Shown here in pieces: positions 25,214-36,000 of a stretch of 64,000 nucleotides of DNA. The notes under the pieces were generated by a model, which saw only the letters and a list, made by a program, of their open reading frames with translations, was not told where the DNA came from and did no database searches. The stretch spans positions 1 to 64,000 of the forward strand of contig CAZVFX010000024.1 of assembly GCA_964626565.1 (NCBI GenBank). Direction: 5' to 3'. The number at the start of each line of letters is the position of its first letter. Within the stretch, counting starts at the first letter, position 1. Both the position numbers and the translations under genes were made by a program. This stretch comes from CAZVFX01 sp964626565 (GTDB taxonomy: Bacteria; Myxococcota_A; UBA9042; CAIXZC01).

Positions 25214-25593
25214 GGGCTTATGTCGATAGCGACGTACTGATCTGGCACCTGCGGGGAGAACCGGAAGCGCTCAAATTCCTGCGCCGGCTTGCGCAAGACG
25301 ACGCGTTGGAGCTGTGGACCGGCGCTCTCCAGCGGGCCGAGGTGAGCTTCTTCATGCGGCCCGGAGAAGAGGAGGCCACGGAGCTGTTCCTGTCCCAGTT
25401 CAGGACCGCTCCGGTGGACCACAGGCTGGTGGACGCCGCAGGTAAGCTCTTCCGCACCTGGAACCCTTCCCACGGCGTCGACGTCAACGACGCTTTCCTC
25501 GCAGCCACCGCGCAAAGCACCGGCGGCAAAATCTTCACCCTCAACGTCAAACACTACCCGATGCCCGACCTGACCGTGCAGAAGGCGTGGTGA
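25210..25593 (+). CDS. PIN-domain toxin (VapC-like)
   Basis: The 127-residue PIN ribonuclease has the acidic active-site residues Asp6 (with Asp8), Glu44 and Asp91/Asp94 (DVNDAFLAATA). VapC toxins cleave tRNA or rRNA to stop translation. Length and the coupled overlap with the upstream antitoxin fit the family. All catalytic positions are present, so it should be active. Confidence 0.87.
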   Translation: MRAYVDSDVLIWHLRGEPEALKFLRRLAQDDALELWTGALQRAEVSFFMRPGEEEATELFLSQFRTAPVDHRLVDAAGKLFRTWNPSHGVDVNDAFLAATAQSTGGKIFTLNVKHYPMPDLTVQKAW

Positions 25594-25599
25594 GGGGCA

Positions 25600-25672
25600 A
25601 TTACCAATTTCCAATTATCAATTCTCCGTTTTCAATTATCACTGTGTGGCTGAACGCTGAACGCTGATCGCT
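25600..25672. repeat. AT-rich and GCTGAACGCTGA-type simple repeats
   Basis: Reiterated CAATTACCAATTTCC / CAATTATCAATT motifs are followed by GCTGAACGCTGAACGCTGATCGC. These stand out sharply from the GC-rich surroundings and lie just after the toxin gene. Confidence 0.5.
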
Positions 25673-25681
25673 TTCTTGTTC

Positions 25682-25710
25682 TTGATCTCTTTCTGTTGTA
25701 TTTCTAGTAT
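25682..25710 (+). promoter_or_regulatory. Promoter of the FHA gene
   Basis: TTGATC (25682-25687), a 17-base spacer and TAGTAT (25705-25710), followed by an AGGGGGAG ribosome binding site and ATG 25728. Confidence 0.5.
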
Positions 25711-25727
25711 GTGGAAAGGGGGAGTCG

Positions 25728-26246
25728 ATGCAGCTCATTTTGCGCGGTCCGGAAGACGAAACCAGGGAGGTGGAACTCACTGGCGCCCGGGTTCATGTCG
25801 GCCGTGCTCACGACAACACCATCGTGCTTTCGGAAAACACTGTGTCCCGGCATCACTGCAGCATGTTCCGGGACGATCAGGGCCGCGCGATCCTGGAAGA
25901 CCTCGAGAGCCGATACGGCACATATCTCGACGGGGATGCGGTCGAGGGCCCGACGCCGGTAACCCCGGGCCAGAAGATCAAGGTGGGCGAGTGGACCATC
26001 AAGGTCGTGGACGACCAGGCCACCGCATCCACCGACACCACCCTCGAAGCGGTCTCGTCGGAAGAAGAAGAAGAAGAAACTGAACAGTTGGACTCCCAGG
26101 GGCCGACCCGAAAGACTCGCCTCCTGGACGACATAGAGCCCGCCGGCCAGACCTCATCCTCGGGCTACCTGGCGCTGCTGCTTACCCTGGCGGCAATGGG
26201 GGCGCTGCTGTTGGCCTATGTGGTCGTCAGTTCGACCGGGGGGTGA
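25728..26246 (+). CDS. FHA-domain membrane protein
   Basis: The 172-residue protein starts with a forkhead-associated domain (residues 1-85: VGRAHDNTIVL, VSRHHCSMF, SRYGTYLDG), which binds phosphothreonine peptides. A Glu-rich linker follows, then one C-terminal transmembrane helix (about residues 147-170) with almost no tail, so the FHA domain should face the cytoplasm. The partner kinase is not in the window. The peptide permease gene follows after 13 bases, which hints at phosphorylation-dependent control of a membrane complex; that is inference. Confidence 0.85.
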   Translation: MQLILRGPEDETREVELTGARVHVGRAHDNTIVLSENTVSRHHCSMFRDDQGRAILEDLESRYGTYLDGDAVEGPTPVTPGQKIKVGEWTIKVVDDQATASTDTTLEAVSSEEEEEETEQLDSQGPTRKTRLLDDIEPAGQTSSSGYLALLLTLAAMGALLLAYVVVSSTGG

Positions 26247-26259
26247 GAAACCACCCGCC

Positions 26260-27231
26260 ATGCAAGTCGAGCTGACAACTCTCGCAGCCCGGATTCTAGC
26301 CAAGACCGTTCGCACAATTCTGGTTCTCCTTGGAGTACTCACCCTCGTCTTCGCAGTGGTCCGGGCGGTCCCCGGCGACCCCGCAGTATCGATCCTGGGC
26401 GAACAGGCCCCGCCCGAAGAGCTGGCGCTGCTGCGCTCGGAAATGGGGCTCGACCTTCCCCTGTGGGATCAGTACGGCCTGTACATGGGACAGGTGCTGG
26501 ATGGTTCGCTGGGAAGGCCGTTTTCCCGGGTCCGCCGTGAGCTCACCGTATCCGGACTCATCGCCGGAGTGTTTCCGTACACCCTCGAACTGGCCCTCGC
26601 CGCGGTATTGATCGCCTGCTTCATCGCACTGCCGCTCGGGGTTCTCTCCGCCTTGCGCAGAAACGGGCTTACCGACAACGTGGCGCTCATGGGAACACTG
26701 TTGGGTATCGCCATGCCCGGATTCTGGCTCGGGCCGTTGCTCATTCATTTCTTCTGCGTCCATTTGCGACTGCTTCCCGACCCTGCCGCAGGGGTTCAGG
26801 GCCTCCCTACCCTTATCCTCCCCGCATTCGTCCTGGGGCTGGCCTTGTCGGCCAAACTCACCCGCATGGTACGCAGCAGCATGCTCGACGTATTGCAACA
26901 GCCTTACGTGCTGGCCGCCCGGGCTCGGGGGCTGTCGAAACAGCGCATCATCCTGCGCCACGTATTGAAGAACGCGCTCATTCCGGTGGTCACAATCCTC
27001 GGGCTGCAATTTGCCGCCCTCCTGTCGGGAGCCATCGTCACGGAGAAAGTGTTCGCCCGGCCCGGCATCGGCACGCTGTTGCTGGAAGGAATCGCTCAGC
27101 GTGACTACGCCATCGTCCAGGGCACTGCGCTGTTCATCGGTGCGGTGTACGTGGGGGTCAACCTCCTGGTGGACGTGCTGTACACGGTCATCGATCCTCG
27201 AATCGGCCACTCGGCCGCGGGAGGGCGGTGA
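26260..27231 (+). CDS. Oligopeptide ABC transporter permease (DppB type)
   Basis: The 323-residue permease has six predicted helices. The BPD_transp_1 EAA loop is seen around AARARGLSKQRIILRHVLKNALIP. ATG 26260 is chosen because an earlier in-frame ATG (26218) lies inside the FHA gene and adds a non-membrane leader. The N-terminus carries the family's VPGDPAVSILGEQ segment. It overlaps the second permease (TGATG). No ATPase genes follow. Confidence 0.9.
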   Translation: MQVELTTLAARILAKTVRTILVLLGVLTLVFAVVRAVPGDPAVSILGEQAPPEELALLRSEMGLDLPLWDQYGLYMGQVLDGSLGRPFSRVRRELTVSGLIAGVFPYTLELALAAVLIACFIALPLGVLSALRRNGLTDNVALMGTLLGIAMPGFWLGPLLIHFFCVHLRLLPDPAAGVQGLPTLILPAFVLGLALSAKLTRMVRSSMLDVLQQPYVLAARARGLSKQRIILRHVLKNALIPVVTILGLQFAALLSGAIVTEKVFARPGIGTLLLEGIAQRDYAIVQGTALFIGAVYVGVNLLVDVLYTVIDPRIGHSAAGGR

Positions 27232-28061
27232 TGCTCCGTAAGCATTTAGGCGCAGTCCCGCCCGCCATCGCGCTGGGCTTCATCGCGCTCATAGCCCTGG
27301 CAGCTTTGGCCGCGGACCTTATCGCCCCCTACTCCTTCGACTTCCGCCGGGCTGCCCTGCTGCTGGCGCCGCCGAGCCCGGACCACATCCTCGGCACCGA
27401 CGGGCAGGGAAGAGACATCCTCTCGTTGCTGCTCCACGGCGCCAGGGTCGCGCTGCTGGTGGGTTTCGGCGCCACCCTCGTATCCATGTGCATCGGCATC
27501 CCGCTGGGGCTCATATCCGGCTGGCGGCGGGGGGCGCTGGACAGCCTGCTCATGGGAGTCACCGAGGTGGTATTCGCGTTTCCCGGCATCCTGCTGGCTA
27601 TCCTGCTGGTGTTCATCACCCAACAGCCTTCCATCTTCAACATCATGCTGGCGCTGTCGGCCACCGGGTGGGCCGGATGGGCCAGGCTGGTGCGGGGCCA
27701 GGTGCTCCAGGAGCGGGAAAAGGACTACGTAAAAATGGCTGTCACCGCAGGCGCCGGCACCACCCGTATTCTCGGCCGGCACATACTGCCCAACATTGCG
27801 TCCATCGTACTTGTGCAACTGAGTTTCGCAGTCGGGAGTGCGATTCTGGCGGAATCGAGCCTCTCGTTTCTGGGCTTAGGCCCCCAGGACATGCCGTCAT
27901 GGGGCGCCATGCTGAGTGAGGGGGCGGCCCTGTTCATCTGCTCCCCGTACGTGGCCACTTTTTCTGGCCTGGCCATCTTTGTCTCGGTACTATCCTTTAA
28001 CATTGTGGGGGACCGGCTGCGAGATCGCCTCGCCCAGCCGGACCCGGTGGCACGGGGGTAG
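27231..28061 (+). CDS. Oligopeptide ABC transporter permease (DppC type)
   Basis: The 276-residue partner of the upstream permease has the DppC-type N-terminus (APPSPDHILGTDGQGRDILS) and the EAA motif region AVTAGAGTTRILGRHILPN. ATG 27231 shares a base with the upstream stop and has GGAGG before it; GTG 27228 is the alternative. The nagZ gene starts 5 bases after its stop, so transport and nagZ are likely one transcript. Confidence 0.9.
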   Translation: MLRKHLGAVPPAIALGFIALIALAALAADLIAPYSFDFRRAALLLAPPSPDHILGTDGQGRDILSLLLHGARVALLVGFGATLVSMCIGIPLGLISGWRRGALDSLLMGVTEVVFAFPGILLAILLVFITQQPSIFNIMLALSATGWAGWARLVRGQVLQEREKDYVKMAVTAGAGTTRILGRHILPNIASIVLVQLSFAVGSAILAESSLSFLGLGPQDMPSWGAMLSEGAALFICSPYVATFSGLAIFVSVLSFNIVGDRLRDRLAQPDPVARG

Positions 28062-28066
28062 GTTAG

Positions 28067-29131
28067 ATGCCTTCCAAAGAGTTGAAGAAGAAGATCGGCC
28101 AACTGTTCATCTGCGGTTTCGAAGGGCGCGCCATCACCGCGGGGGTAAAAAACCTTCTCGGCCGGTACCATGTGGGCGGGCTGGTGTTTTTCGCCCGTAA
28201 CATCTCCGAACCCGGCCAGGTGTGGGAGTTGATTCGGTCGCTGAAGAACCCCGGCCTCATCACCGCCATCGACCACGAAGGGGGAAGAGTGGTAAGGCTG
28301 CCCGAACCGGTGACCCGGTTTCCGGCCGCGGCCAGGTTCGGTGAGGTCAACGCACCAGCCCTGGTGAGGAGCGCAGCCGCGTACCAGGCCCGTGAGCTGA
28401 AAGCCATCGGCTTCAACTTCAACTTCGCACCGGTGCTGGACCTTAACACCAATCCGCTGAACAGGGTCATCGCGGACCGCGCGTATTCCGCGGACCCGGC
28501 CCGGGTTTCCACCCTGGCGGTGGAGTATATCCATGGGTTTCGAGATGAAGGCGTAATTGCGTGCGGAAAACACTTTCCGGGTCATGGCGATACTCGGGAG
28601 GACAGCCACGAGGTGCTGCCCAGGGTGAAGGCTGGGGTAGCCGAACTGCTGGGACGGGAGTTGGTGCCGTTCAAGGCGGCCATCGACGCCGGGGTCCCTT
28701 CCATCATGACCGCCCACGTGGTCTACGAGGGAACCGGTGAAAAGCGTCCGGCGACGCTTTCGCGAACGCTGCTGGAGGATGTTTTAAGGAAGCGGCTGGG
28801 ATTCACCGGGGCAGTGGTTTCCGACGACCTCGAAATGAGCGGCATTGCCGACAACTACGACGTAGAAGACCGAACCATCCTGGCGCTCAACGCGGGCGTT
28901 GACCTGCTGATGTTCTGCCACAGCCTGGACGTCCAGGTGCAAGCCATCGAAACGGTCTACCGGGCCGTAGACGGACGGATCGTCTCGGAGCAGCGCATAG
29001 AAGAAGCCTATAGTCGGGTGATGGAATTGAAACGCGCGGCCGCCGCCGGTCGAACGGCAGCCAACAGAGGAGAACTGTATTCCGTGCTGAACAACTCCCA
29101 ACACAAATCGCTGGCAGCATCGCTCTCGTAA
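28067..29131 (+). CDS. nagZ: Beta-N-acetylhexosaminidase, GH3 family
   Basis: The 354-residue glycoside hydrolase family 3 enzyme carries KHFPGHGDTREDSHEVLP near residue 168 (the His in DSH is the family's unusual acid/base) and SDDLEMSGI near residue 253 with the nucleophile Asp. No signal peptide is seen, so it is cytoplasmic. NagZ removes GlcNAc from imported anhydro-muropeptides during cell-wall recycling. Its place right behind peptide permeases fits uptake of wall peptides. Confidence 0.9.
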   Translation: MPSKELKKKIGQLFICGFEGRAITAGVKNLLGRYHVGGLVFFARNISEPGQVWELIRSLKNPGLITAIDHEGGRVVRLPEPVTRFPAAARFGEVNAPALVRSAAAYQARELKAIGFNFNFAPVLDLNTNPLNRVIADRAYSADPARVSTLAVEYIHGFRDEGVIACGKHFPGHGDTREDSHEVLPRVKAGVAELLGRELVPFKAAIDAGVPSIMTAHVVYEGTGEKRPATLSRTLLEDVLRKRLGFTGAVVSDDLEMSGIADNYDVEDRTILALNAGVDLLMFCHSLDVQVQAIETVYRAVDGRIVSEQRIEEAYSRVMELKRAAAAGRTAANRGELYSVLNNSQHKSLAASLS

Positions 29132-29148
29132 CCAACAGGAGTCTATCC

Positions 29149-30039
29149 GTGACCACAGCTATCCATTGCCGACCGATTCTCCCCCGCGAAGCGGAACTTA
29201 TCGAAGAGGCAACAACCATCAACAACGACGTGTGGGGCAAAGGGCTCACATCGTCACCGGAGGACTTCCGGTCCCGGGCAAACTTGGGCTACCTCATCGG
29301 TGCGTTCGGCCCGGAAGGGCTGCAAGGCACCATCTCCACACTGGAGCTGCCTTCCTCAGCCCTGGCTGAAGACGTGGCCGGCGAAGGCCTGCTGTCCACC
29401 TGGGAAGGGGCCACCGGAAACGGCCGTTTCACCACGGCAGAGCCGGGCAGCGATACTTTGTGTTGCGTCGCGGTGACCGCGGTGACCGCGCGCCGGCCCG
29501 GCGCCCGCCCTCCCCGGCCGGTGGAAGGTCTTGACGACAGCGAATACGCTGACTGGGCCCGGCTCCTCCTCGAACAGCCTTCAGTCTTCCCCCTTCCCGA
29601 GCCGCTGGCAGACCTTGCCCGACGGCTGTTCCCGGCCTACCTGGACAGCAACCTCGATCCGGTGCTGCGCTTTCACTCCCGGGACAAGGGTCCTCTGGGC
29701 GGAACCACCCCCTGGCTGCCGGTGCCCGGCGGCAGGCCTTCCGACGCCGGCTCGCTGGGCTATAACGTGCTGCTGCGCTACCCGGAATTGACACCCCGGG
29801 CGCGCCAGGCGCTGCTGGCTCCCAGCGATTACGCGCCGTCCGCGGTGGGCGAGGCGCTGGTGTTGGGCGCGGCTCGCCTGGCCGCATCGCTCCCTTCCAT
29901 CAAGTATGTGGTTCCCTACAGCCGCCCCGCCGCGTTCCGCCGCAATCTAGGCCGCCTCTGCGCGCGCATGGCCGGCGCAAAGATCCCATTTTCCCGACCT
30001 GAAGAGCAGAACTTCGACGCGTTGGCCCGAGAAGCGTAG
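29149..30039 (+). CDS. GNAT-like protein
   Basis: The 296-residue product starts at GTG 29149 with AGGAG upstream. The central TWEGATGNGRF and GSDTLCCVAV, and the later DPVLRFH and SLGYNVLLRY, recall a large GNAT-acetyltransferase-like group from memory. The usual acetyl-CoA pyrophosphate loop is not convincing (ARRPGARPP stands there), so it may be catalytically altered. It is the last gene of the plus-strand block and converges on the giant Cys-rich gene with only 7 bases between the stops. Confidence 0.5.
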   Translation: MTTAIHCRPILPREAELIEEATTINNDVWGKGLTSSPEDFRSRANLGYLIGAFGPEGLQGTISTLELPSSALAEDVAGEGLLSTWEGATGNGRFTTAEPGSDTLCCVAVTAVTARRPGARPPRPVEGLDDSEYADWARLLLEQPSVFPLPEPLADLARRLFPAYLDSNLDPVLRFHSRDKGPLGGTTPWLPVPGGRPSDAGSLGYNVLLRYPELTPRARQALLAPSDYAPSAVGEALVLGAARLAASLPSIKYVVPYSRPAAFRRNLGRLCARMAGAKIPFSRPEEQNFDALAREA

Positions 30040-30046
30040 GTCGTAG

Positions 30047-33000
30047 CTAAGGCAGCACCCGTCCGATGATACCGCCCGCGTCCCCGTCCTGCCCATCGGA
30101 GCGCCACAGCAGAACATAGTTGCCGTCGTCAAGCGGCAAGGCGGCGGGGCTGTCCTGGTTGCTCAGGTAATAGATATTGCCCAAGAAGTCCAGGCCGTCC
30201 ACCGAGAAGTCCGAATTGTAGTGCTGGAACTTCACTGCATACCCTGCTTCGTCCTCCGACAAAGTCTTCCACCCGGCGAGCAGCGTATTGTCCGACAGGA
30301 AGGCGACGGTGGGCGAGGACTGCTCCGAAGCGGTTACACGGTTGAGTTTGAACTCGTCGCCCACGGCGTTCCCCGCACCGTCATAACGTTGGGCGTACAC
30401 ACCATAACTGTCCCCGTCCTGGTTGAGAGAGCGCCAGGCCACCAGGAACGAACCGTCCGACGCGGCTGCAATGGTCGGCTGGGACTGGACGTTGACCGCG
30501 GCAGTGTTGACCTGAAACGGGTCGGCCTGTTTGGTGCAAGTGGGCGTCAGGCGCTGCGCGTAAATGCCCCAGTTGTCACCGTCCTCGTTTTTGGACTGCC
30601 AGACCAATATGTATCTGGAAGGGCCGCTCGGAATATAGGCCAGCGCCGAGGAGGTCTGGTCGTTTTCGGTGTTCGCGTTGACCAGCAATTCGTTGCCCAC
30701 TGGATTGTCCGAAGCGGAGAAGCACCGAACCATGATGTCGTAGTCCTCGCCGCCCGGTTGGAGGAAGGAGGTCCACGCCAGCGCAAACGCGCCGTCGAAT
30801 CCAGCAGACTGGTCCACCGCCAGGGACGGTTCGTACTGCTCATAGTCGGTGTATTGGTTGGCCTGAACCTCCTCGGAAAGGGCTGTCCCATCCACGTCGA
30901 AGCGACGGAAGTAGACCCCTTCCACGTCGCCGTCCTGACCGTACGACTGCCACGCCACCACGAATTTGCCCGCAGACGAGGCACCGACCGCTGGGGCATT
31001 TTGCCATCCGGCATCGGTGGTATTGACTGTGAACTCGCCATCCAGCGGTTCTCCGCTGGTGTCGAACGTACGGGCCTTGATATCGACGTCGTTCTCGTCG
31101 TCGGAGTTCTCCCAGGCCACAACGTAACCGACATCCCCCTGCTTGGCGGCCACAGGGGAAGCCTGGTCCAGGTCAGAGGTCTCGTTTTTGACCCGCTCCT
31201 TAGAGTGAGTCAACGCCTCGCCGTCGGAATCATACTTGCGCGCCCAGACATGGCCGCCGGCGCCCCGCCACGCGATGATCGCCTCCTCGCTGGACAACAC
31301 CTTGATGTTGGGCACAGTCTGCCCACCTGTGGTCTCCACATTGACGATCTTCTCGTTGCCGATGGGGGCGGCGTTCTTGTTGTAGAGTTGGGCCAGGATG
31401 CCCGTACCGGAAGGGTCTACCCCCTGCCATACCACCATGAAATTGCCGGCCAGGTCAAAAGCGGCGACGGCAGGAACTGTCTCGTTGCCGTTGCTGGACG
31501 TATTCACCTTGACCTCCGCCGGAGCCACCGGCGTACCGTCCTTTTTGAAGATACGAGTGTAGATGTCCTTGTCCCCGCCCTGGTCCGACTCCCAGGCCAC
31601 AACGAAACGTCCGTTGTAGTAGGTATCCACCGCGGGATTCACCTGGCCGCCTGAAGTGTCGGAGACGGTGATTTGTACGCCGTCGGGAGTACCGTCCGGC
31701 GTGTAGAGCTGGCCGTAGAGGTTGGCGTTCTTGGACCAGACAATAATAAACGCATCGTCCTTGTGAGTCGCGACGTCGAAGCCACTATAGCCGGTTCCGA
31801 GGGTGCCAAGGTCCGTGATCTGAGAACCGGTGGGGCCGTAGATGCGGCCCTTGATGGCCGTGCCGTCCTGCCAGAGGATGACGGTGTTGCCGTTGGGGGA
31901 AGCCGAGATTTTCACCAGTCCGAAGGGATCCGCGTACGACCAGGGCACCGAACAGTCCCACGTCAGGTTCTTGCTGTTGCTGCGGTCAAACACCGTGACC
32001 GTCTTGGTGGTCTGGTCGAGAGTGTCGAACCACCGCAGATAAATGCGCTCCTGCCGACTCCTCGTGCCGTTGTACTTGGTGAATGCCTTGGTACATTTAT
32101 AGCATTGGTTGTACGAATAACAGTAGTTCTCGTCGTTGCAACTGCCGGTGTAAATGGACTGATAGCAGGTTTTGCTCGTGGGCTGCTGGCTGAGTCGGTG
32201 GACGTAGGCTGCGACGAAGCCGCCATCATCAAAGCCGTCGGCATCAATTTCCGAGTCATCGGAGCCGCCGGAGTATGCCTCGAATTCAGACCACTCCTTG
32301 GACCAGGAATTGGTGTAGCTACGACCATAGAACTTGTCCCGGGTGCTATCGGTCCAGAGGATGGCGTACCTTCCGTCCTGGTGGTCTGCGATCGCCGGTG
32401 CGAAGCCGGACATGGAAGTGTGGAAGGTGGAGGCCTTATATTCACCGCAGACGTTGCTTGTGCCCGCGCAGATACCTGCCTGGCAGGAATCGCCCATGGT
32501 GCACGCGTCGCCGTCATTGCAGGAGATTCCATCCGCTTTGGGTTCGGGCAGGCAAGCGTCGTTCTGCTCGTTGCAGACCGCGTCGTTGCACGCGTCGACC
32601 GCGTCATCACAGGGGTTGTCCTCCCCGCCGCCGCACCAGCCCGCACCGTCGCAACTCTCGTTGATCGTGCAAAACAGGTCATCGTCGCACGGCGAATCTT
32701 CCGGCTTGAACTTCGGATCGCAGTTATAGCCGTCGGGGTTCCCATCCACCGGAACGCAAACACCGATTATGCATTTGTCCGAGACAAAGGAGCAATCCGC
32801 GGCCTCGCCGGCAACACAATTGCCGTCCAGGCAGGAATCACCCGAGGTGCAGCCGTTGTCATCCGCGTTGCACGAGATTCCGTTGGCCACAGGGTCACCC
32901 TCGCACTCGTCGGTCTGCTCGTTGCAGAGTCCTTCGATGCAGCCACCGCCCGCCAGGCTGCAGTCGACAGGATTGCCGCCGATGCAAGTCCCTTGGGCGT

Positions 33001-36000
33001 CACAACCGTCATTCTCGGTGCAATACTGGCCGTCCTCGCAGGGAGTACCCTGCTCTTTCGGCGAGAGTGCACATTTGTAAGTCTGGACGCCGGTGCTCTG
33101 GCAGGCCGCGGACTTGCACTCTTCCTCGAAATCCGAGCAATCGACCGCATCCCCAACAAGGCACTGGCCGGCTGAGCAGTAGTCGCCCGCGGTGCAGCCG
33201 TTGTTGTCCGCGTTGCACGAAAAGCCGTTCATAGGCGTGGGCTGCGAGGTACATTGCCCCGTCTCGATGACGCAGATGTCCTTGGTGCAGGCATTGCCGT
33301 CGTCGCAATCGGAGTCCTTGAGACAGCAGGCCTCGTTGCCCTCGCCAACGCAAGAACCCTCGACGCAGACATCGTTCTTGGTACATTCGTTGCCGTCATC
33401 GCAGGCGAGGCCGTCAAGCTCCTGATGGCCGCAGCCGCCGTCGACACACTGATCCACGGTACATGGATTGCCATCGTCGCAATCGAGGGACTCACCCGGC
33501 AGGCAGTTGCCAGCCTGACAGGCGTCACCCACAGTGCACGTATTTCCGTCATCGCACGGACCTGACACGGGTGCGAAGGTGCAGCCGTTGTCGGCGTCAC
33601 AGGCGTCGGAGGTGCAGGAATTGGAGTCGTCGCAGCTCACCGCCTCGCCCCCGCACACTCCTTGTTCGCAGACATCGTTCTTGGTGCAGGCATTGCCGTC
33701 ATCGCAGGGGAGCGTGTTGAGGGAATAGCCGCACCCATTCGCCGGATCACAGGTATCGGTGGTGCAAGGGTTGAAGTCGTTGCAATTGGCCTGGACCCCG
33801 CCCACGCAGGTGCCGCCCTGGCAGACATCGCCACTGGTGCACGAATTGCCGTCGTCGCAGGGAGCTTCGTTGTATGCGTATTTGCATCCCTGGGTGGGGT
33901 CGCAAAGGTCGTTGGTACAGAGTTTGCCGTCATCGCAATCGAGGGGCGCACCACCGGTGCAAAGTCCTGCTGAGCAAAGGTCTCCGGTAGTACACTTGTT
34001 GCCGTCGTCACACGGGAGCGCGTTGTTGGAGTGGACACACCCCTGGCCGGGAACACAGGAATCGTTGGTGCAGGAGTTGTTGTCGTTGCAGGGCAACGGC
34101 CCGCCGCCGACGCAAGTCCCCCCTTGGCACGAATCGCCTATAGTGCACGAGTTGCCGTCGTCACATGGATTGGTGTTGTAAGTGTGGAGACACCCTTGTC
34201 CGGGCACGCAGGAATCGTCGGTGCAACCGTTGGCGTCGTCGCATTCCTTGCTCTGGCCGACACAAGCGCCGGCCTGGCAAATCTCGTTTACGGTGCAGAG
34301 GTTTAGATCGTTGCAGACCAGTCCCTCGTTGTGCGCGGCCACGCCGCATACCCCCGTCACCGGGTTGCACTCGGCCTTGGCGCAAGTGGGGTCAGTGCCC
34401 GGAGGCAGCGAACACTCCGGAACAGAAGCAGGATTGACCACACATTTGTAAGGTGGGGCAGCCTTGTCGCACACCAGCGTCCCGTTGCACAGATTGCCGT
34501 CCTCGAACTGGATGCAGTCGACATCGGAGCTGCACTGGCACCCGGACTGAGTACCCGAGCAGAAGCCTTCTTCGCACACGTCGCCAACCGTACACGGATT
34601 GCCATCGTCGCAGGCCCCGTTGAAGTAGGTGAAGGTACACCCTATCAGCGGATCGCAACTGTTGGCCGTGCAGGGATTGTCGTCCTCGCAATCCATGAAG
34701 CTGCCGGTGCACTCGCCAAACGCACAGTGGTCACCTTCGGTGCACGGGTTGCCGTCGCTGCACGGGTCGGAATTGAACTGATTCTTGCACCCCTCCGCCG
34801 GGTCGCACACGTCGTCGGTGCACAGATTGTCGTCGTCGCAGCTACCCTCGTCGATGGGTCCGTCGCAGTCGTTGTCCTGACCGTCGCACAGTTCAGGGGC
34901 AAAGGGATAGATATTGGCATTGAGCGGGTCGCAATCCTGGTTATCCTTGGTTCCGTCATCATCGTCATCCGGGTCGCAGGCATCGCCCAGGAGATCGCCG
35001 TCGTAGTCGTCCTGCGCCCCGTTCTCCTTCAGCGGGCAGTTGTCGCTCGCGTCCAGGATGCCATCGTTGTCGTCATCGGTATCGACGCAGTCCGCCTCCA
35101 GGTCGCCGTCGGTATCAGCGAACCCTTCATCAGTGAACCCGTTGCAGTCGTTATCCTTGCCATCGCAGATCTCTTTAGCCGCGGACGGCCCTTCGCAGGC
35201 CTCCTCGCCCAGTATGCACTTTACCGTACCTTCGCAGGAACCAAACTCGTTGTCTACCAGGCAGGTCGAGGCGGGGATGTTGTCGACATCTCCGTCGCAG
35301 TCGTTGTCCTCTCCGTTACAGCTCTCCTCCGCCGGGATGGCGGCGTCACATACTGACAATCCGGGCGCCTCGCACGACCGCTCCCCGGGGCAACTCCCGA
35401 ACTGGTTCTCAACAAAACAGTCGGTGGCCAGTTGAAGGTATTTTGAGAGCGCGGAGCACTGACAGGTGCCGGCCCCCTGTTCCTGGCGGCGGCACTGCTG
35501 TACGTTGCTGCCGTCCGGCGCCGCCTCTACAACGCAGTCGTAGCCTCCCGGGCAGACGCCATCCGCACATTCCGTGCCGCAGAAACTACCGCTGGCGCCG
35601 TAGTCCAGGCACAGGTCGGTGCCGGCCCCCCAGATGGGTTGGCAGTCCTTGTGCTCGCGGCATGGCTGACACAGCTTGTCAAAACGAGGCAGGCATATGT
35701 AGGTGACGTCAGGAGGCGTGTTGCTCACCGGGGCGCAAACGTAGTCTGCCGGGCACTCGGTAACACAGTTGACCGTGCAGATTTTCTTCTCCCCCGTGAG
35801 AATGCAGTAGCCCGAGTTGCAGTCTTCCGGCGCGCTGCAGGGCCAGCCGAACTCACCCTCAACCAGGGGAATGTCCCAGCTTCCGTCAACCGGCACCAGG
35901 TCAAATCCCGTATCCGGGGTCCCCACCTCGGTGAAAACCAACTCGGGTTCTCCGCCCACGTCCTTGTCCGACGACGTTTCACCCTCGGTGAGATCCTTGT

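Noticed and set aside
22495..28061. Complete Dpp/Opp operon
   Set aside because: Only binding protein and two permeases are present; no gene with Walker motifs of an ABC ATPase was found in the window.
31673..33175. Plus-strand open frame of 500 codons, and similar ones at 30221 and 34331
   Set aside because: Antisense shadows of the giant repeat lipoprotein; composition is Val/Ala/Ile-rich and no motif is recognisable.
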